Below, in pieces: positions 32,669 to 43,934 of a stretch of 64,000 nt of DNA. Where the stretch lies: NCBI GenBank assembly GCA_025057375.1, contig JANWWO010000009.1:1-64000 (forward strand), read 5' to 3'. This DNA comes from Candidatus Absconditabacterales bacterium (GTDB taxonomy: Bacteria; Patescibacteriota; Gracilibacteria; Absconditabacterales; Absconditicoccaceae). Positions within the stretch are counted from its first letter, which is position 1, and every line of letters starts with the position of its first letter. The translations under genes and the position numbers were made by a program. The notes beneath the pieces were generated by a model that was given only the letters and a program-made list of their open reading frames with translations, was not told where the DNA came from and searched no databases.

Positions 32669-34168
32669 TTATATACTTTTTATCCCAACAACGAGACGTT
32701 TTTTTGGAATAGATTTACTAAGGAGCTCACCATCAAGATGCAGTCATTGCGTACCAGTAATGACAACATCCACAAATTGTCCAACCAATGTCTTATCATG
32801 ACAAGTTGGTATAATAATATTATGCATATACTGGTTATAGCCTTTTGCACCTTGCTTACTTACATGCGTAATCAAGACCTCATGCGTTTGTCCAATAAAC
32901 TGCTGAAACTGACGAGCGGCATTCGCCATAAAACATTCATTCAAACGACGTCGTCTTTCTTCTTTTTCTTGTTTTGTAATTGTATCTTTGAGATGATTGG
33001 CTGCATATGTACCAGGTCTTACAGAATATTTCCCTATATAGATCATAGTAAATTGCGCATAATCGACCAAATCAAGCGTTTTGAGAAAATCTTCCTCCGT
33101 TTCATCACAAAATCATACAATAACATCAGTCGTCAAGTTGATATAACGATCAAGTGAACGAATCTTGACAATCATAGAACGAAACTGCTCACTGGTATAT
33201 CACCTATGCATTGCTTTAAGAATAGTATCAGATCATGACTGGAGAGGGATATGGATATGAGGACATAACCTTGGCTCTTCAGCATGTAGTTTGATCAAGG
33301 CGTCAGAATAAAATGTTGGATATGGTGATGTATACCTCAGCCATTTAAGGTCACTCTCCATTGCAAAAATCTGTTCGAGAATAGAGACAAACTGGGGATG
33401 TTTATTGACAATCTGTCCAAGCAGAGTTATTTCCTGGACTCATTGATCAAGATGGTGACGAATCTGTGTGAGAATCATTTCTGGATCAAGGTGATTTTCA
33501 AGTCCTCTGGCATACGGCACAATACAATAACTGCAAAACTGTGAGCATCCAGTAGAGATAGGAACAAAAGAAGAAACAGTCGTAGCCTGTGTGTGCATCG
33601 TTGTTGGTTGCATGATAATTTCATTGTACTCGTCATAACTCTGGGATTTTTCCTCACCAATATCATATCCCAAGGCTCTGACAATACTAGGCAAATGTCA
33701 GGTATCGTCAATACGAAAAAAAAGCTCAATATTATCGTACGTTGTTTTAAGGGTATGATACAAAGGATTGAATGCATAATTGACAGGAATGACATTTTTT
33801 GCTTTGGATGTTGCGACACTGTCACTATCTCGTCAGACAATCGTTGCTCATTTTTTTGCTTTCCCTAGAAAATTCCCAATCTTAAAAAGTGACGGTGTTT
33901 TTTTTGAATCCAATAATCTAGCTGTTTTGATAAAATGCTGAGGCATACATCATGTCATCCAGATCTTTTGATGTTTGGGGATTGTCATCAGTCTTCCCGT
34001 GATCTTATCTTCTGCCTTTTCTCTCACACTACAAGTCACAAAAATAATAATATCAGCATCTTCCTCTTTGGAAACATGCATTCGTCAAATATACTGAAGC
34101 ATAGAACGTATTCTTGCCGCATCAGCGTAATTCATCTGGCACCCAAAGGTGAGTGTAATAAATTTCAT
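32669..34168 (-). CDS. miaB: tRNA-2-methylthio-N6-dimethylallyladenosine synthase
   Basis: Radical-SAM methylthiotransferase that adds the methylthio group to i6A37 of tRNAs; MiaA, encoded at 44.4 kb, supplies i6A. The 499-residue protein has the N-terminal UPF0004 domain with its three cluster cysteines (FGCQMNYAD, VTCSVREKAED, MTGCMPQHF). The radical-SAM triad CSQFCSYC lies in STGCSQFCSYCIVPYARG at about residue 215, and a TRAM domain at the C-terminus (about 430-499). It is longer than the E. coli enzyme (474), with an insertion of about 30 residues before the radical-SAM domain. TGA-Gly codons are used throughout. Confidence 0.94.
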
Positions 34169-34275
34169 TCTTTGACAGGAAGATAAAACATGAAGCAATC
34201 CCACCACTAATCATTCTCAGTATCAGGAACGAAGGCAATAATGATACGTATGTATCGATTTTTTTTTCAATTGCA

Positions 34276-34302
34276 AGAAAAAAAACCGACAGCGTTGTGT
34301 CG
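34276..34302 (-). terminator. Terminator on the minus strand after the cold-shock gene
   Basis: Read on the minus strand, CGACA pairs with TGTCG around CAACGC and is followed by GTTTTTTTT. The sequence between it and the csp stop (34303-34486) shows no gene. Confidence 0.65.
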
Positions 34303-34486
34303 ATTGATTTAGACAATTCCTACAATATGGCATCCAGCGACCGCATTTGTAATAGCATAATAATAGTGGTTTACTCTACCCCAAAAACCAATATATAATA
34401 TACGCAAAACAATATACTACTAAAGATGAGAAAAAGAAAAATACATATACTCACCCTCTACAATAATGAGATCAGACAAGATTTGA

Positions 34487-34696
34487 CTATGCAGCATCAT
34501 CAAGACATAAAACATTGACAGCATTGAGTCCCTTTGCAGTTTCTTGAATAGTATAAGATACTCTTTGTCACTCTACAGGATTGTATCCTTGAGGAAGTAC
34601 TGTAATGTGTACAAAAACATCTTTTGATCCATCATCAGGAACAATTAAACCCAAAGCCTTTGTCAGTGTTGAAAAATTAATAGTACCGGTACTCAT
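34487..34696 (-). CDS. Cold-shock domain protein (CspA family)
   Basis: A 69-residue single cold-shock domain, an RNA chaperone or single-stranded nucleic-acid binder. The five-strand layout, the length and the RNP2 motif (DVFVHIT, about residues 26-32) fit the family. The RNP1 motif, usually KGFGFI or KGYGFI, reads KALGLI here, so two of the aromatic residues that stack on bases are missing. The C-terminal GLNAVNV segment replaces the usual GPQAANV. One Gly is TGA. It is transcribed from a TTGCAA-type promoter with a leader of about 30 nt and ends before a hairpin terminator. Confidence 0.88.
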
Positions 34697-35021
34697 AAAA
34701 AATAAATAAAAAACAACAACTCAGTCTTTTGTATACAGCATTTTCTCAGATTGCAAGAAATAATCACAATAAAAACATAATATCACGTCTCACCACCCTC
34801 TCCTCGAGATTCACTTGCAAAGACAAAAAAAAAAGATACCATGTATAAGTAGTATATGAAATATAACCCTTCTTCTTACAATACACCCACTACAATCACA
34901 ATCATCTCCTTCATGGGGAAACGACCACATATCTCACAACACATATACTTTTCACTGTCAGTATCATTGTTTTTATCTTTCTACCCCTATCCTCGTGCTT
35001 CTATCTCGATTGTCTCAACTG
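34697..35021. other. Divergent intergenic region between csp and alr
   Basis: About 325 bp. It holds the csp promoter at 34730-34756. TTGCAA words occur at 34751 and 34812. A + strand reading frame from 34856 overlaps alr out of frame and is not supported as a gene. The alr promoter was not identified. Confidence 0.55.
34730..34756 (-). promoter_or_regulatory. Predicted promoter of the cold-shock gene
   Basis: On the minus strand: TTGCAA (34751-34756), 15 nt, TATACA (34730-34735). Transcription would begin near 34723, giving a leader of about 27 nt. Confidence 0.5.
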
Positions 35022-36146
35022 ATGACACCATCATCCTATACTCCTCTCAATACAATAACCATCAATATCGACGCACTTGATCACAATTTCTCTCATCTCA
35101 CTAGCCTGATTCCAGATCAACCTCTTTTCCCCGTCCTCAAATCCAACGCCTATGGTCATGGAATCACACTTGTGGCAAAACAATGTGCCAAGCGAAAACC
35201 ACCACTCGTCATCGTCGAAAACATCCCTGAATATAATCATATCAAAAAAATCTATCCAGGAACCATCCTTATCATGGGTGAATCGTCACCATCCAACTAC
35301 CGTACACTCAATCATCGCCGTATCCATATCACTGTTGGAAGCATCGAACTCCTCAAGTCTCTTGCTCAAACACATATTCCGTTCTCTCTTCATCTCTTTC
35401 TTGATACAGGAATGAGCAGAGAAGGTATCCTCCTCCATGAACTCCCTGAAGCTCTATCTATCATCAATCAATCATCACTTCATCTTGCTGGATATACAAC
35501 ACATCTAGCAATGAGTGAAGACACACACCATCCATACACCCAACAACAATATAAACGTTTTGAAGAATGATTGGGGATACTGATCCGTTGATGACAACAT
35601 CCTCGCCGGATTCATTGTACTAATACATGAGCTGCTGACACATCACCACCATGGTGTACAGCCAGAAGAGCAGGGAAATGATTGTATGGACTGCATCCAT
35701 GGCGAAACCATGACATACAACCATCACGAACACACGATCTTCGTCTTGCACTTTCACGATCAGCAACCATTACCAAAACACAAGACTATCCCGAAGGATC
35801 AGCTATTTCCTACAATGCAAGCTATATAACCAAAACAGCTACAAGACTAGCCGTACTTCCGTGTTGATTCTTTGAATGACTGCCTCGTTGCTGATCAGGG
35901 AAACTGATTGGAATTCATAAAAATGGACTATGTTTCCAACGTTGATCTATCTGTATGAATACGAGTATATGGGAAGTTCCTTCACAGGCAGCCTGGGGAG
36001 ATACAATCCACCTTCTTGTTCCTGATCAGACAAGTCCCTCCTCCTTATATGCATGGGCTCGTGCTACACAAATGCTGCCGTCAGATATTCTTGTACATAT
36101 CAACCAATGATTAAGAAGATCTCATATACATGACAATCAAATATAA
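35022..36146 (+). CDS. alr: Alanine racemase
   Basis: PLP enzyme producing D-alanine for peptidoglycan. The 374-residue protein has the PLP lysine in VLKSNAYGHG (about residues 38-47), the LDTGMSREGI segment (about 131-140), GYTTHLAMSED (about 157-167), the catalytic Tyr region ISYNASYIT (about 266-274) and a C-terminal domain with SICMNTSIWEV (about 308-318). The usual GYADG motif reads GFFEG, a notable substitution next to the active site. Many Gly codons are TGA. ATG 35022 begins the standard first strand; a GTG at 34995 would add nine residues. It implies that the cell makes at least part of its own wall precursors. Confidence 0.93.
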
Positions 36147-36825
36147 TATTTATATATAATATTTATATTTTATTTATATTTATGCTCAAGTTCCCATATG
36201 GCACCACAGCGTCTTCTCCTTTTTTTTTCTCATAGTATCGACAGTAGAAATAGCATATGAAAACAGTACGACATTGCTGATTTTGTATAGGAAAGAAAAA
36301 AAACTTTATCAGCAACAACAATCGCCTTTCTGACTATCCCGTCACAACAGCAAAAGACTTGGCCACCATTCTTGATACATGCTATATAGAGTTTTGTCCC
36401 AAGGAACCAAATACACTTTCTCGCAATCACTGATAGTGTAAACCACTGATTTTTTCTTATCATGAAATGTCAAACATAGAGACTACACAACTTTTCTTTC
36501 CTCGCAAAAAAATAGAAGCTATTCACTATTTTCGATCCCTCCTCCTCTCTCAGTAAAACTGAGACAAAACATCATAAAAAAGGACCATATATCTAATAAC
36601 ATATCGCACGACGTATACTCTAACGTCAATGCTGCAGGATACGCGATTTTTTGATATCAAAAGTAATAAAATGTATTGACTTTTTTTTATAAAATATTAT
36701 TTATAAAATCTAATATAAATGGCACAATATGCCATCATACTCCTATCAACCATCTATCCTTTCAATCATAATACTCATACCACCAAAACTTATTGATCTA
36801 AAGCAGATTTATCCCAATCATATCC
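36147..36825. other. Long AT-rich intergenic region, no supported gene
   Basis: About 680 bp. It begins with a near-pure A/T stretch with repeated TATTTATAT words (36144-36185). It ends with a TTGACT box at 36676 followed by several TATAAA/TATTAT words that may form the promoter of the next gene. A minus-strand frame of about 95 codons (about 36177-36463) is open with TGA = Gly, but its composition is poor and it is not called. Confidence 0.55.
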
Positions 36826-38067
36826 ATGCCAAACGAACCAAACACTCCTCCTATCACAATTTTACAGCAGATCTTCCCACCTAGCACACATCCATTTTTG
36901 CAGGAATTATCAAAAGACGTACAACAAAAACTTGTCGAGATCTTCTCCTCAACACCACAACCAGACTATACTGAGAGTCATCCAGACTCCATCCAATCAT
37001 CGATACAATGCTCACGTGACGAGGCAAAAACAATGATATGCAAATACATCACGCAGATGAACAATTCTCATACCTGACACAAAAAATCAGACTCAACCAA
37101 TCAACCCACTCAAGCAGAAGACCTCACCACTAACAAGACATCGTCTGATATCCATCTCCAGACACTTCATCTTATCAATCAACTAATCACAGACATAGAA
37201 ACAGATCTGTGTATAAGGGACTGACAAGCACAAGAAACATACTCTAAACACCACATCATGCAAACGATCAAAAGACATGTAGCTATATTCATGCAGTATC
37301 TCATCAACAACAACCTCATACATCTTCCTACCAAAGGAAGATGCGGAACGATTCTCATCCCTTTTATTGCACAGATCGAAAACGGACAAGATAAGATCAA
37401 TCATACAATCAAGTTCCAATCCATGATCGACCATGCAGACATTGTCCTTGCTCTCCTCAAATATCTCAATACATTCTGTATTAAAGAGAGCAGTAAACAA
37501 AACCAAATGAGAAATCCTCTTTGTCATGAACCACTGCTGCAGCGAAATACATACTATGGCAAATATGATCCAGACCCAAGAATAACACGCCTTGGGAAAC
37601 GAATCAGAAAAATGAATATCGATGAACTTCTCCAAATTCTCCTCATCAGAAATGATCATCTCTCCATTCGTGGTCGTCTGTGGAAATATCTCTGACGCCA
37701 TATCTTCCTCACCAAAGAGGCATGGAATAAAATCCAGCATACAACAAACATTGATCTTGCAGGTATCAGACCCTGCGTCCCGCATTATGCCACAACCCTC
37801 GCCACACTCTATGCAGCAACACAGGATAATACCATCAAAACAGTCATTGATGCTATCAAACTCTGATGATATACATGATTTATTCCTCTGACGTATGCAA
37901 TCCAAGGAAACTATTCTATCCATCAAACAAATGCAGCACTCATAACCCTCAAAGACTCATTACACGAAGAACAACGAAAACAACTCTGTATTATTCTATT
38001 TAATGAAGGGATGAAAAAGAAGTTCTGACGGTTTCGAGGAATCCAACTAGCCTGGCTAATCCGCTAG
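36826..38067 (+). CDS. Orphan helical protein of unknown function
   Basis: A 413-residue soluble protein without recognised domains. The N-terminal third is Pro/Ser/Thr/Gln-rich and probably disordered (to about residue 130). The rest is predicted to be helical and rich in Leu/Ile/Asn/Lys, with a basic RLGKRIRKMN stretch (about 252-261) and a hydrophobic LGGYTGFIPL segment near 350. No signal peptide or transmembrane helix is evident. Seven TGA-Gly codons occur. It stands alone between a long AT-rich region and a terminator that overlaps its stop codon. The length and isolation suggest an independently regulated lineage-specific gene. Confidence 0.8.
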
Positions 38068-38075
38068 GTTTTTTT
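38047..38075 (+). terminator. Terminator overlapping the end of the orphan gene
   Basis: CTAGC pairs with GCTAG around an 11-nt loop, and a run of seven T residues follows. The stem starts inside the last codons of the gene. Confidence 0.7.
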
Positions 38076-38078
38076 CAC

Positions 38079-38106
38079 TTGCAAATACAGACAAAATCAC
38101 TATCAT
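38079..38106 (+). promoter_or_regulatory. Predicted promoter of hisS
   Basis: TTGCAA and TATCAT are separated by 16 nt. It begins right after the upstream T-run and lies about 54 nt before ATG 38160. Confidence 0.58.
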
Positions 38107-38159
38107 TACCTGTATCTGCCCTCATATATGCAAAAAAAATTTTTATTCCTCGTACTCTG

Positions 38160-39434
38160 ATGACCAAACTTTCTACCTCCCCAGTACTGGGCACTGCTGA
38201 CCGAGATCCTCAAGAATTTTTGCGTAGACAGTATCTTTTCTCTGCGCGACGTCGTGTCTGTCAGCGTTTTGGGTATGAAGAATATCTCACTCCCCTCGTC
38301 GAAGATAAAGCACTCTATGAAGCAAAATCAGGAGAAGATGTCTGAGGAACTGAACTTACGAGAATTACCAACAGAGAAGGAGAATTGACCAACCTTGTCA
38401 TCAGACCAGAGCTCACCCCATCTGTCACGCGTCTCGTTGCAAAAACATATCGTCAGCGTCCCAAACCCATCAAACGATTTGCTATTCCCAACTTTTACCG
38501 TAACGAAAAACCGCAAAAAGGAAGGAATAGAGAATTTTGGCAGCTCAACATTGATATTTTTGGATCGACACATAGCCATGCCGACTGTGAATTGATGCAA
38601 ATGGCAATCACGATCATGCGTGAACTCAATGCCCAAGACCATATGTGGACACTGAGAATCAACGATCGTATACTTCTCAATGCTCTCCTCCTTCATTATG
38701 CACCAACCATCAATCCTTCCCTCATCGCTCGTACACTAGATAAACGAACAAAGAGATCACTGACAGACAATCTCTCAGCTCTCCGCAATTGTGGATGCGA
38801 TGAGACAGCGATCACTGTCTTGTCTCAGTGGATGGCAAGCACCTCACTCACCGATGTCCTTTCCCTCCTTCCTCCATCATCACACGATCGTGCACATCAC
38901 ATTCTCTCCCTTATTTCAACAGTACAAACCATAACAGCTTGTCAGTCTGTTGTTTTTGATCCTAGTATTATTAGATGATTTGATTACTATGATGGAATTG
39001 TTTTTGAAATGACGGATAATCATCCAAGCTTTGGACGTTCACTCTTGGGATGAGGGAGATATAATTGATTGGGTGGACTATTTGGCATCGACGATCTCCC
39101 CGCTCTTGGTCTTGGATCAGGGGATGAGCCAATGATGATTTTTTTGGACAATCGATGACTACTCCCTAAAACACCAGAAAAAAATATCGCATACTTTCCT
39201 TGGCTCCAAGATGTTTCATTTCAGGACTATCAATTCGCCTTACACAAAGCAAGATCTCACTGATATAATTGCCTTGGGACCTTTGAACAGCAAAAGTTTC
39301 CAAAAATCTTTTCTGAATGAGAAAAACGCTGATGTCGTGATGTGATGATTTTGGGACCTGATGATGTCACTCATCGCACGATTATGATCAAAAATCTCAG
39401 CACAGGAATACAAACATCACGATCATATGCTTAA
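38160..39434 (+). CDS. hisS: Histidyl-tRNA synthetase
   Basis: Class II synthetase for tRNA-His. The 424-residue protein carries motif 2 in IPNFYRNEKPQKGRNREFWQ (about 118-137), the histidine-binding motif RGFDYYDGIVFE (about 269-280), the SLLGGGRYNGLGGLFG motif-3 region (about 294-309) and a short anticodon-binding domain. Glycines of RGFDYY, GGGRY and YNGLGG are TGA codons. ATG 38160 follows a promoter by a leader of about 47 nt; an earlier TTG at 38079 overlaps that promoter and is therefore unlikely. Confidence 0.96.
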
Positions 39435-39479
39435 AAACATATAACAAGAATCTTGATTGTTTTATTTTTTCTTTCTCCA

Positions 39480-39698
39480 ATGAACTTATCAGAGTATGAA
39501 GCACTGGTAACGCAACCATTACCTGATTCTGTAGATGAATGTATTGCACTCCTTGAAAAGATAAAAGCAGCAATACAATCTCCAACACTATCATTTACCC
39601 ACATTTCCGTCCTCAATACACATGCCCAAAAACTAGGAAATCATGCAAAAACGCTTCTTTATCATACCCAGCATGACAATGATTCATTCTCGTGCTAA
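39480..39698 (+). CDS. Small helical protein of unknown function
   Basis: A 72-residue polar protein with predicted helices (residues about 4-12, 21-35 and 45-65) and a C-terminal Cys. It contains few glycines and none encoded by TGA. The start ATG 39480 follows a run of T/C, as is usual here. Its last 20 bp overlap the start of the Q-rich membrane protein gene, so the two are probably translated from one message. No family is recognised. Confidence 0.62.
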   Translation: MNLSEYEALVTQPLPDSVDECIALLEKIKAAIQSPTLSFTHISVLNTHAQKLGNHAKTLLYHTQHDNDSFSC

Positions 39699-41187
39699 AC
39701 CGCATTTATCTATTCAGTGACCATTACTTCCACCCATTCCTTCCCTTCCCTATCCTCGCTTGTTTGTGGGATTATGTTTTGGCATTATCATTGGTGTAGG
39801 AATTTTGTTTGGAATGATGTGGAACGATGTCCGTGCTCTCGTGACATCTCGTACTGATTTACTCAATCAGCTATCTTTTTCCCATCCTCTTTTCCCTCCA
39901 CTCACAAATCCTCTAACCTGAGCATCTCTGATCTACACTGCCTATGAGCGTTTTTTGAGTGCATCATGACATAGCGGTCTTTTGGAGAGTTACCAAACAA
40001 TCACAATGGCACGTGACCAACTCGAAAACGAAATTCTTCTGTATCCCAGACTTTTTCCTCACAGTCAAAAAAAAAATCGACAGACAGCAACCACGATGCG
40101 ATGAGTTATTCATATTGCACTCTGTCATTCCTCGCTCAATCTTGCACGTGATACATTACCCATCATCACAACCAGTCTGGATAGAATTTTTTCCCTCCAA
40201 AGAAAAAGTTTTGTAACAATTGCAAAAGCGCCAACAAGCGTTCGCCGTCGTGTAGGAGAAGAATGCATCACTCGTTCCCTGGAAATAATTGGTGAACAAG
40301 GACAAACCACGAGAGAACAAAAAAAACGCTTTGACGAAATAGCAACCTCACTGCTCTCATTGTCTGCATCAATTAGTGCCAATCCACTTCAGTGCCTTGC
40401 ATTACCAACCGTCTTTTTAGACAACCCTGATGGAGTCATCGACGATCTCACGACACAAGAAATGACACGATCAATGATTGATTCACTTATTACAGAGGAT
40501 CTTGGTGCTGCTCTCGAGCTTTTTTGTACCACCAATCCTGATCAATCACAAAACAACAACAATCAACAAAACAATCAACAACCGAATGACAACAGTCCTC
40601 CCCAACATACCCCATCCGATCAACAATCACGTCCTGACCAATCCTGATCTCCTCAAGAACCCCGTGATCAAGGTGCGCAAGGTGATGGTCAATGACAATG
40701 ACAAACCCAATCATCACAAGGGGAACAGAGCAATCAACATACCACCACCTCATCAGATACCCCCTGAGGAGAACAACCAAATAACCATCCTTTACGTGGA
40801 ATCTTTGCTGATCGTGGAGAGCAAAACAATCAACAAACCCAAGGACAAAGTCTATGACAAAATAATCTCTCCCAATGGCAACAACAACTCGATGATATCA
40901 TACAAACACCTCCCTCCCTAAACGATAACGATCATGCCTGATGACTAACTGAGGAACAACAAGGCTTTCCTGATCAATGGGAAGGATATGTGGACAATAT
41001 CAGACGTCTCCAAACAGAACGACAGCACGAAGTCGATATGCGCCTTCGCAATCAAAACTATGGACCATATGATGAAATCCTCAATACCTTTGAGACATTT
41101 TTTGGGGATACAGAAGCGTTTCGTGAACGTTCACGTATGAGGCAACATGATGATCGAAGTATCTTTAACGAATGATCCTTTCAATAA
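39679..41187 (+). CDS. Membrane-anchored Gln/Asn-rich protein, unknown function
   Basis: A 502-residue protein. One transmembrane helix sits near the N-terminus (about residues 29-50, GLCFGIIIGVGILFGMMW), followed by a helical extracytoplasmic domain (about 55-290). A long low-complexity stretch of Gln, Asn, Pro, Gly and Ser comes next (about 290-430), then a charged C-terminal helical domain (about 430-502). The low-complexity stretch could be a flexible surface stalk or aggregation-prone segment. About 11 TGA-Gly codons occur. An ATG two codons upstream (39673) is an alternative start. It heads a run with the DUF58 and polytopic genes. Confidence 0.82.
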
Positions 41188-41223
41188 TTCACTCTCACTT
41201 GCTTTTACTTTTTTGTCGCTTCC

Positions 41224-41913
41224 ATGCTCGATCTCAGCACGCGTATCATCAACCAACGATCAAAACGAGATCATACTATTCTTCGTCGTTCAGGAAGCTA
41301 CAATGCAGGAAGCCCCTGAATATGAGTCGAATTACGGGATCATCGTGACGGTGATGATATGACTCCGGCAAAAATGATTGATCGAAAACACTCGTATGAT
41401 GATACGCTCATTGCAAAACGTTTTGAACAAGAAAGTCAGATCGACACCATCTGTCTCACTATTGATCACCCAAATCGATATCTTGGCACTCCATCATGGT
41501 ATACATACAAACAGACAATTACCGATGAACTCACTCATTTTTGGTCACATCATGGACATCATGTCAACTTCCTGCATTGTTCGATGCAAGGAATAAGTTC
41601 TGATGATTGCTCACAAAATGATAGACCATCCTGGATATCACGATTTGCTAAGGTATGGACATACCAGTTTTTAGGATCACAAAAAACACTCCACACCCAT
41701 CTTGATTCAATCATCAATACATACCCTTATGCTTTTTATTGTATACGATGAGACGCTCGACTAGCACCCTATTTCCAAACCAAACTGCACAACCATCAGT
41801 ATATCCATCTTTTTATCAACCCTGCCTATTATTGATGACTCATCTGATCACCCTTACCTTCATCATCATTCTCATCATCCGACCATCCTCTTGATTGGCA
41901 AACTGTGACATAA
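41224..41913 (+). CDS. DUF58-family protein
   Basis: A 229-residue protein with the DUF58 core motif. It reads LRRSGSYNAGSPGIGVELRD (about 21-40), then the GDD element with a basic segment (HRDGDDMTPAKMIDRK) and the AKRFEQES strand. A Rossmann/VWA-like C-terminal region follows. DUF58 proteins usually accompany MoxR-type AAA ATPases and VWA proteins and are thought to act in envelope complex assembly, but no MoxR gene is in this window. The consensus Arg-x-x-Asp-Trp portion is poorly kept. It overlaps the following polytopic gene by 79 bp and follows the Q-rich gene by 36 bp. Confidence 0.76.
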
Positions 41914-43226
41914 CCATACCTCCTATGGTTGTACGTGATACACGATTCCCTATCGAAGGGATATCTCTCATCAATAGCACTCTCAGCGGCAACGCGATGA
42001 TGATAGACCCTCTTTCATGATGACGTATCCAACAAGTAGGATCCTACACCATCAACATCTCCTCACCTTCCTGCCAAAGCTCTCAAACAGTTCGCGTAGT
42101 GCCGAAACTGATGATAGGCATTTCATCATTTTGACGGACTCCCAATCGTACTCAAGAACCCTATATAATAGGAAATTTTTGACTTTTTTGGCTTTCTTCA
42201 GCATTCAAAAAAGAATCTCCAATCACATCATATCTCCTCCACAATGCCTACTCTCTCCTTGTCATGACTGAGTCGCCAGCACAAACCCTAGCTGTCTTGA
42301 GACAAATGCCCGAAAACAAAAAAAACGCCTTAATTGTCGTTCCTAGCCAAGATGCAACCTACGAAGCTAGACTCTTTGGTCATCTATACGCACAATATGC
42401 ACAAAAACTCTATTTTTTCAATCGCAGTGATGTTATAGAATTTGATTATAATATTTCGCGTGGGAAATGATCTGCCGATACCATTCCCTCAAAAGCATAC
42501 CCCATAGAACCTCGTCGTATAGGACTTTTTTCATGGGTAGGATTTGTCTGGATGATTGATGCTTTGTTATGGGGAGGCATCAACGAAGCAACGATTACCT
42601 TTTTGTATGGCATTATTGCATGTTTTGTTGTCTTGGTAATGCGAAAATATATCATCGGATGACCAGGACGATGACTCATCAACCCTCTTCTTCTTGCCTG
42701 ATCAGCTGTCCTTTTGGGGCCAACAATTATGATAATGGCCTGCGTTCGATGATGGTTTTGGGCAGTAGCATATGGTTCGATGCATAAAAAAACCACACTT
42801 CATTTGTTCAGCAAACAAAGTATGTACTATGGGATCTTTTTTCTCTCTGTTTTGTTGTCGATTACAATTTTTCATATCAATGGCATACTCCCTCAACTTC
42901 ATACGCTTAGTTGATCATTGGTAGGATGACTCCTCATGGTATCACTATGATGTTTCAAAATTTTTGGACTCAAAAAATTTGGGTCGATGTCGACATATAG
43001 TACTACAGCACTCGTCATCGGTGTTGTAGGCTTGTGTGTTATCCTCCTCGTTAATGATTCGATTGCCTATTTTCATCTTTCACATCCCCGAATCATGCGA
43101 GTCTATCTAGGAGCATTAATTGGCATTGGGCAATATCAATGACTGACCTTATACGAAATGATCCGCTTTCGTAGATTACTTCTTACATGATTTATTACCA
43201 AATTCCTGAGTAACAAACCTCAATAA
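41835..43226 (+). CDS. Polytopic membrane protein with exported N-terminal domain
   Basis: A 463-residue protein. A signal or first helix (residues 3-20) is followed by an extracytoplasmic domain of about 200 residues with a beta-sandwich-like start (ITIPPMVVRDTRFP) and an alpha/beta second half. About eight transmembrane helices follow (about 213-450). The overall plan, an exported domain followed by many helices next to a DUF58 gene, recalls BatD/VWA-type operons, but no family motif is recognised. About 16 TGA-Gly codons are used, mostly in membrane segments. Its start lies inside the DUF58 gene, indicating translational coupling. Confidence 0.82.
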
Positions 43227-43342
43227 AAAAGTAGACAAATCATAACTCTACCATACCATCACATAAACAATACAACCACCATCATTATCTTCCTTCTCTG
43301 TATGATGATCGCATCAATCCCTTCATGCGTTTTGCAATAAAT

Positions 43343-43371
43343 TTGACAAAAAATAAAAATATCACTATAAT
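43343..43371 (+). promoter_or_regulatory. Consensus sigma70-type promoter of the second pilin-like pair
   Basis: TTGACA and TATAAT are separated by exactly 17 nt, a perfect match to the bacterial consensus and the strongest promoter in the window. Transcription would start near 43378, about 40 nt before ATG 43418. Confidence 0.9.
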
Positions 43372-43417
43372 TAATTACGTAGGTATTGATATTTTTATTC
43401 TTGAACAAGCAATCCTT

Positions 43418-43897
43418 ATGCGATCATTTCTTTTGCTGCTATGTATTTTTTTCATAAGCAATGTCCAAACATTTGCAGTGCAGGATTTGATGCAACAAGC
43501 CTTTGTACCCTCAACTACCAATCAGCAAATTGTTAATCTTGGGAATACAAAAATGGCTGTTGGGAATACAGTATTTTTTTGATCACATGGCTTGTCATGT
43601 GGAAGAGTTGATGGGCGCCTCCAATGTCGCCAATCAAATACGCCGCCTCTTATAGTTCATATTATCAAACTTTTACTTAGAACAACTATCGTTCTTGCCA
43701 TCCCCTTTCTTCTCTTCAATGCTGTCTGATTTGTGACAGCAATCATTGGGTGAGCAGTGAGTGACTATTTGACATATACCTATCGTATTTTGATTTGAAT
43801 TGCAGCGATTCTTACCTCTATTGCAATCATTTGGCTTATTCAATCAGCGGTTGTTGCAACAATCTTATGAGAACTACTAAGATGATTATTGGGCTAG
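43418..43897 (+). CDS. Membrane protein of the second pilin-like pair
   Basis: A 159-residue protein with a signal peptide (residues about 1-20), a short exported segment with three Cys (about 22-85) and two to three C-terminal helices (about 90-115 and 124-150). They are separated by a DYLTYTYRIL turn. Seven TGA-Gly codons lie in or near helices. The general design, signal peptide, polar segment and two helices, is that of the 21407-21958 gene. It is transcribed from a perfect consensus promoter, implying high expression, and is followed 37 bp later by a second small pilin-like gene. Confidence 0.77.
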
Positions 43898-43934
43898 ATA
43901 ATAGGCACTATCCTTTTTTACCCTCCTTTTTCGC

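Noticed and set aside
34856-35080. Open frame overlapping the start of alr
   Set aside because: It is out of frame with alr, which carries all the conserved motifs.
36177-36463. Minus-strand frame of about 95 codons in the AT-rich spacer
   Set aside because: Composition is unusual and no protein pattern is recognisable; kept only as a note in the spacer description.
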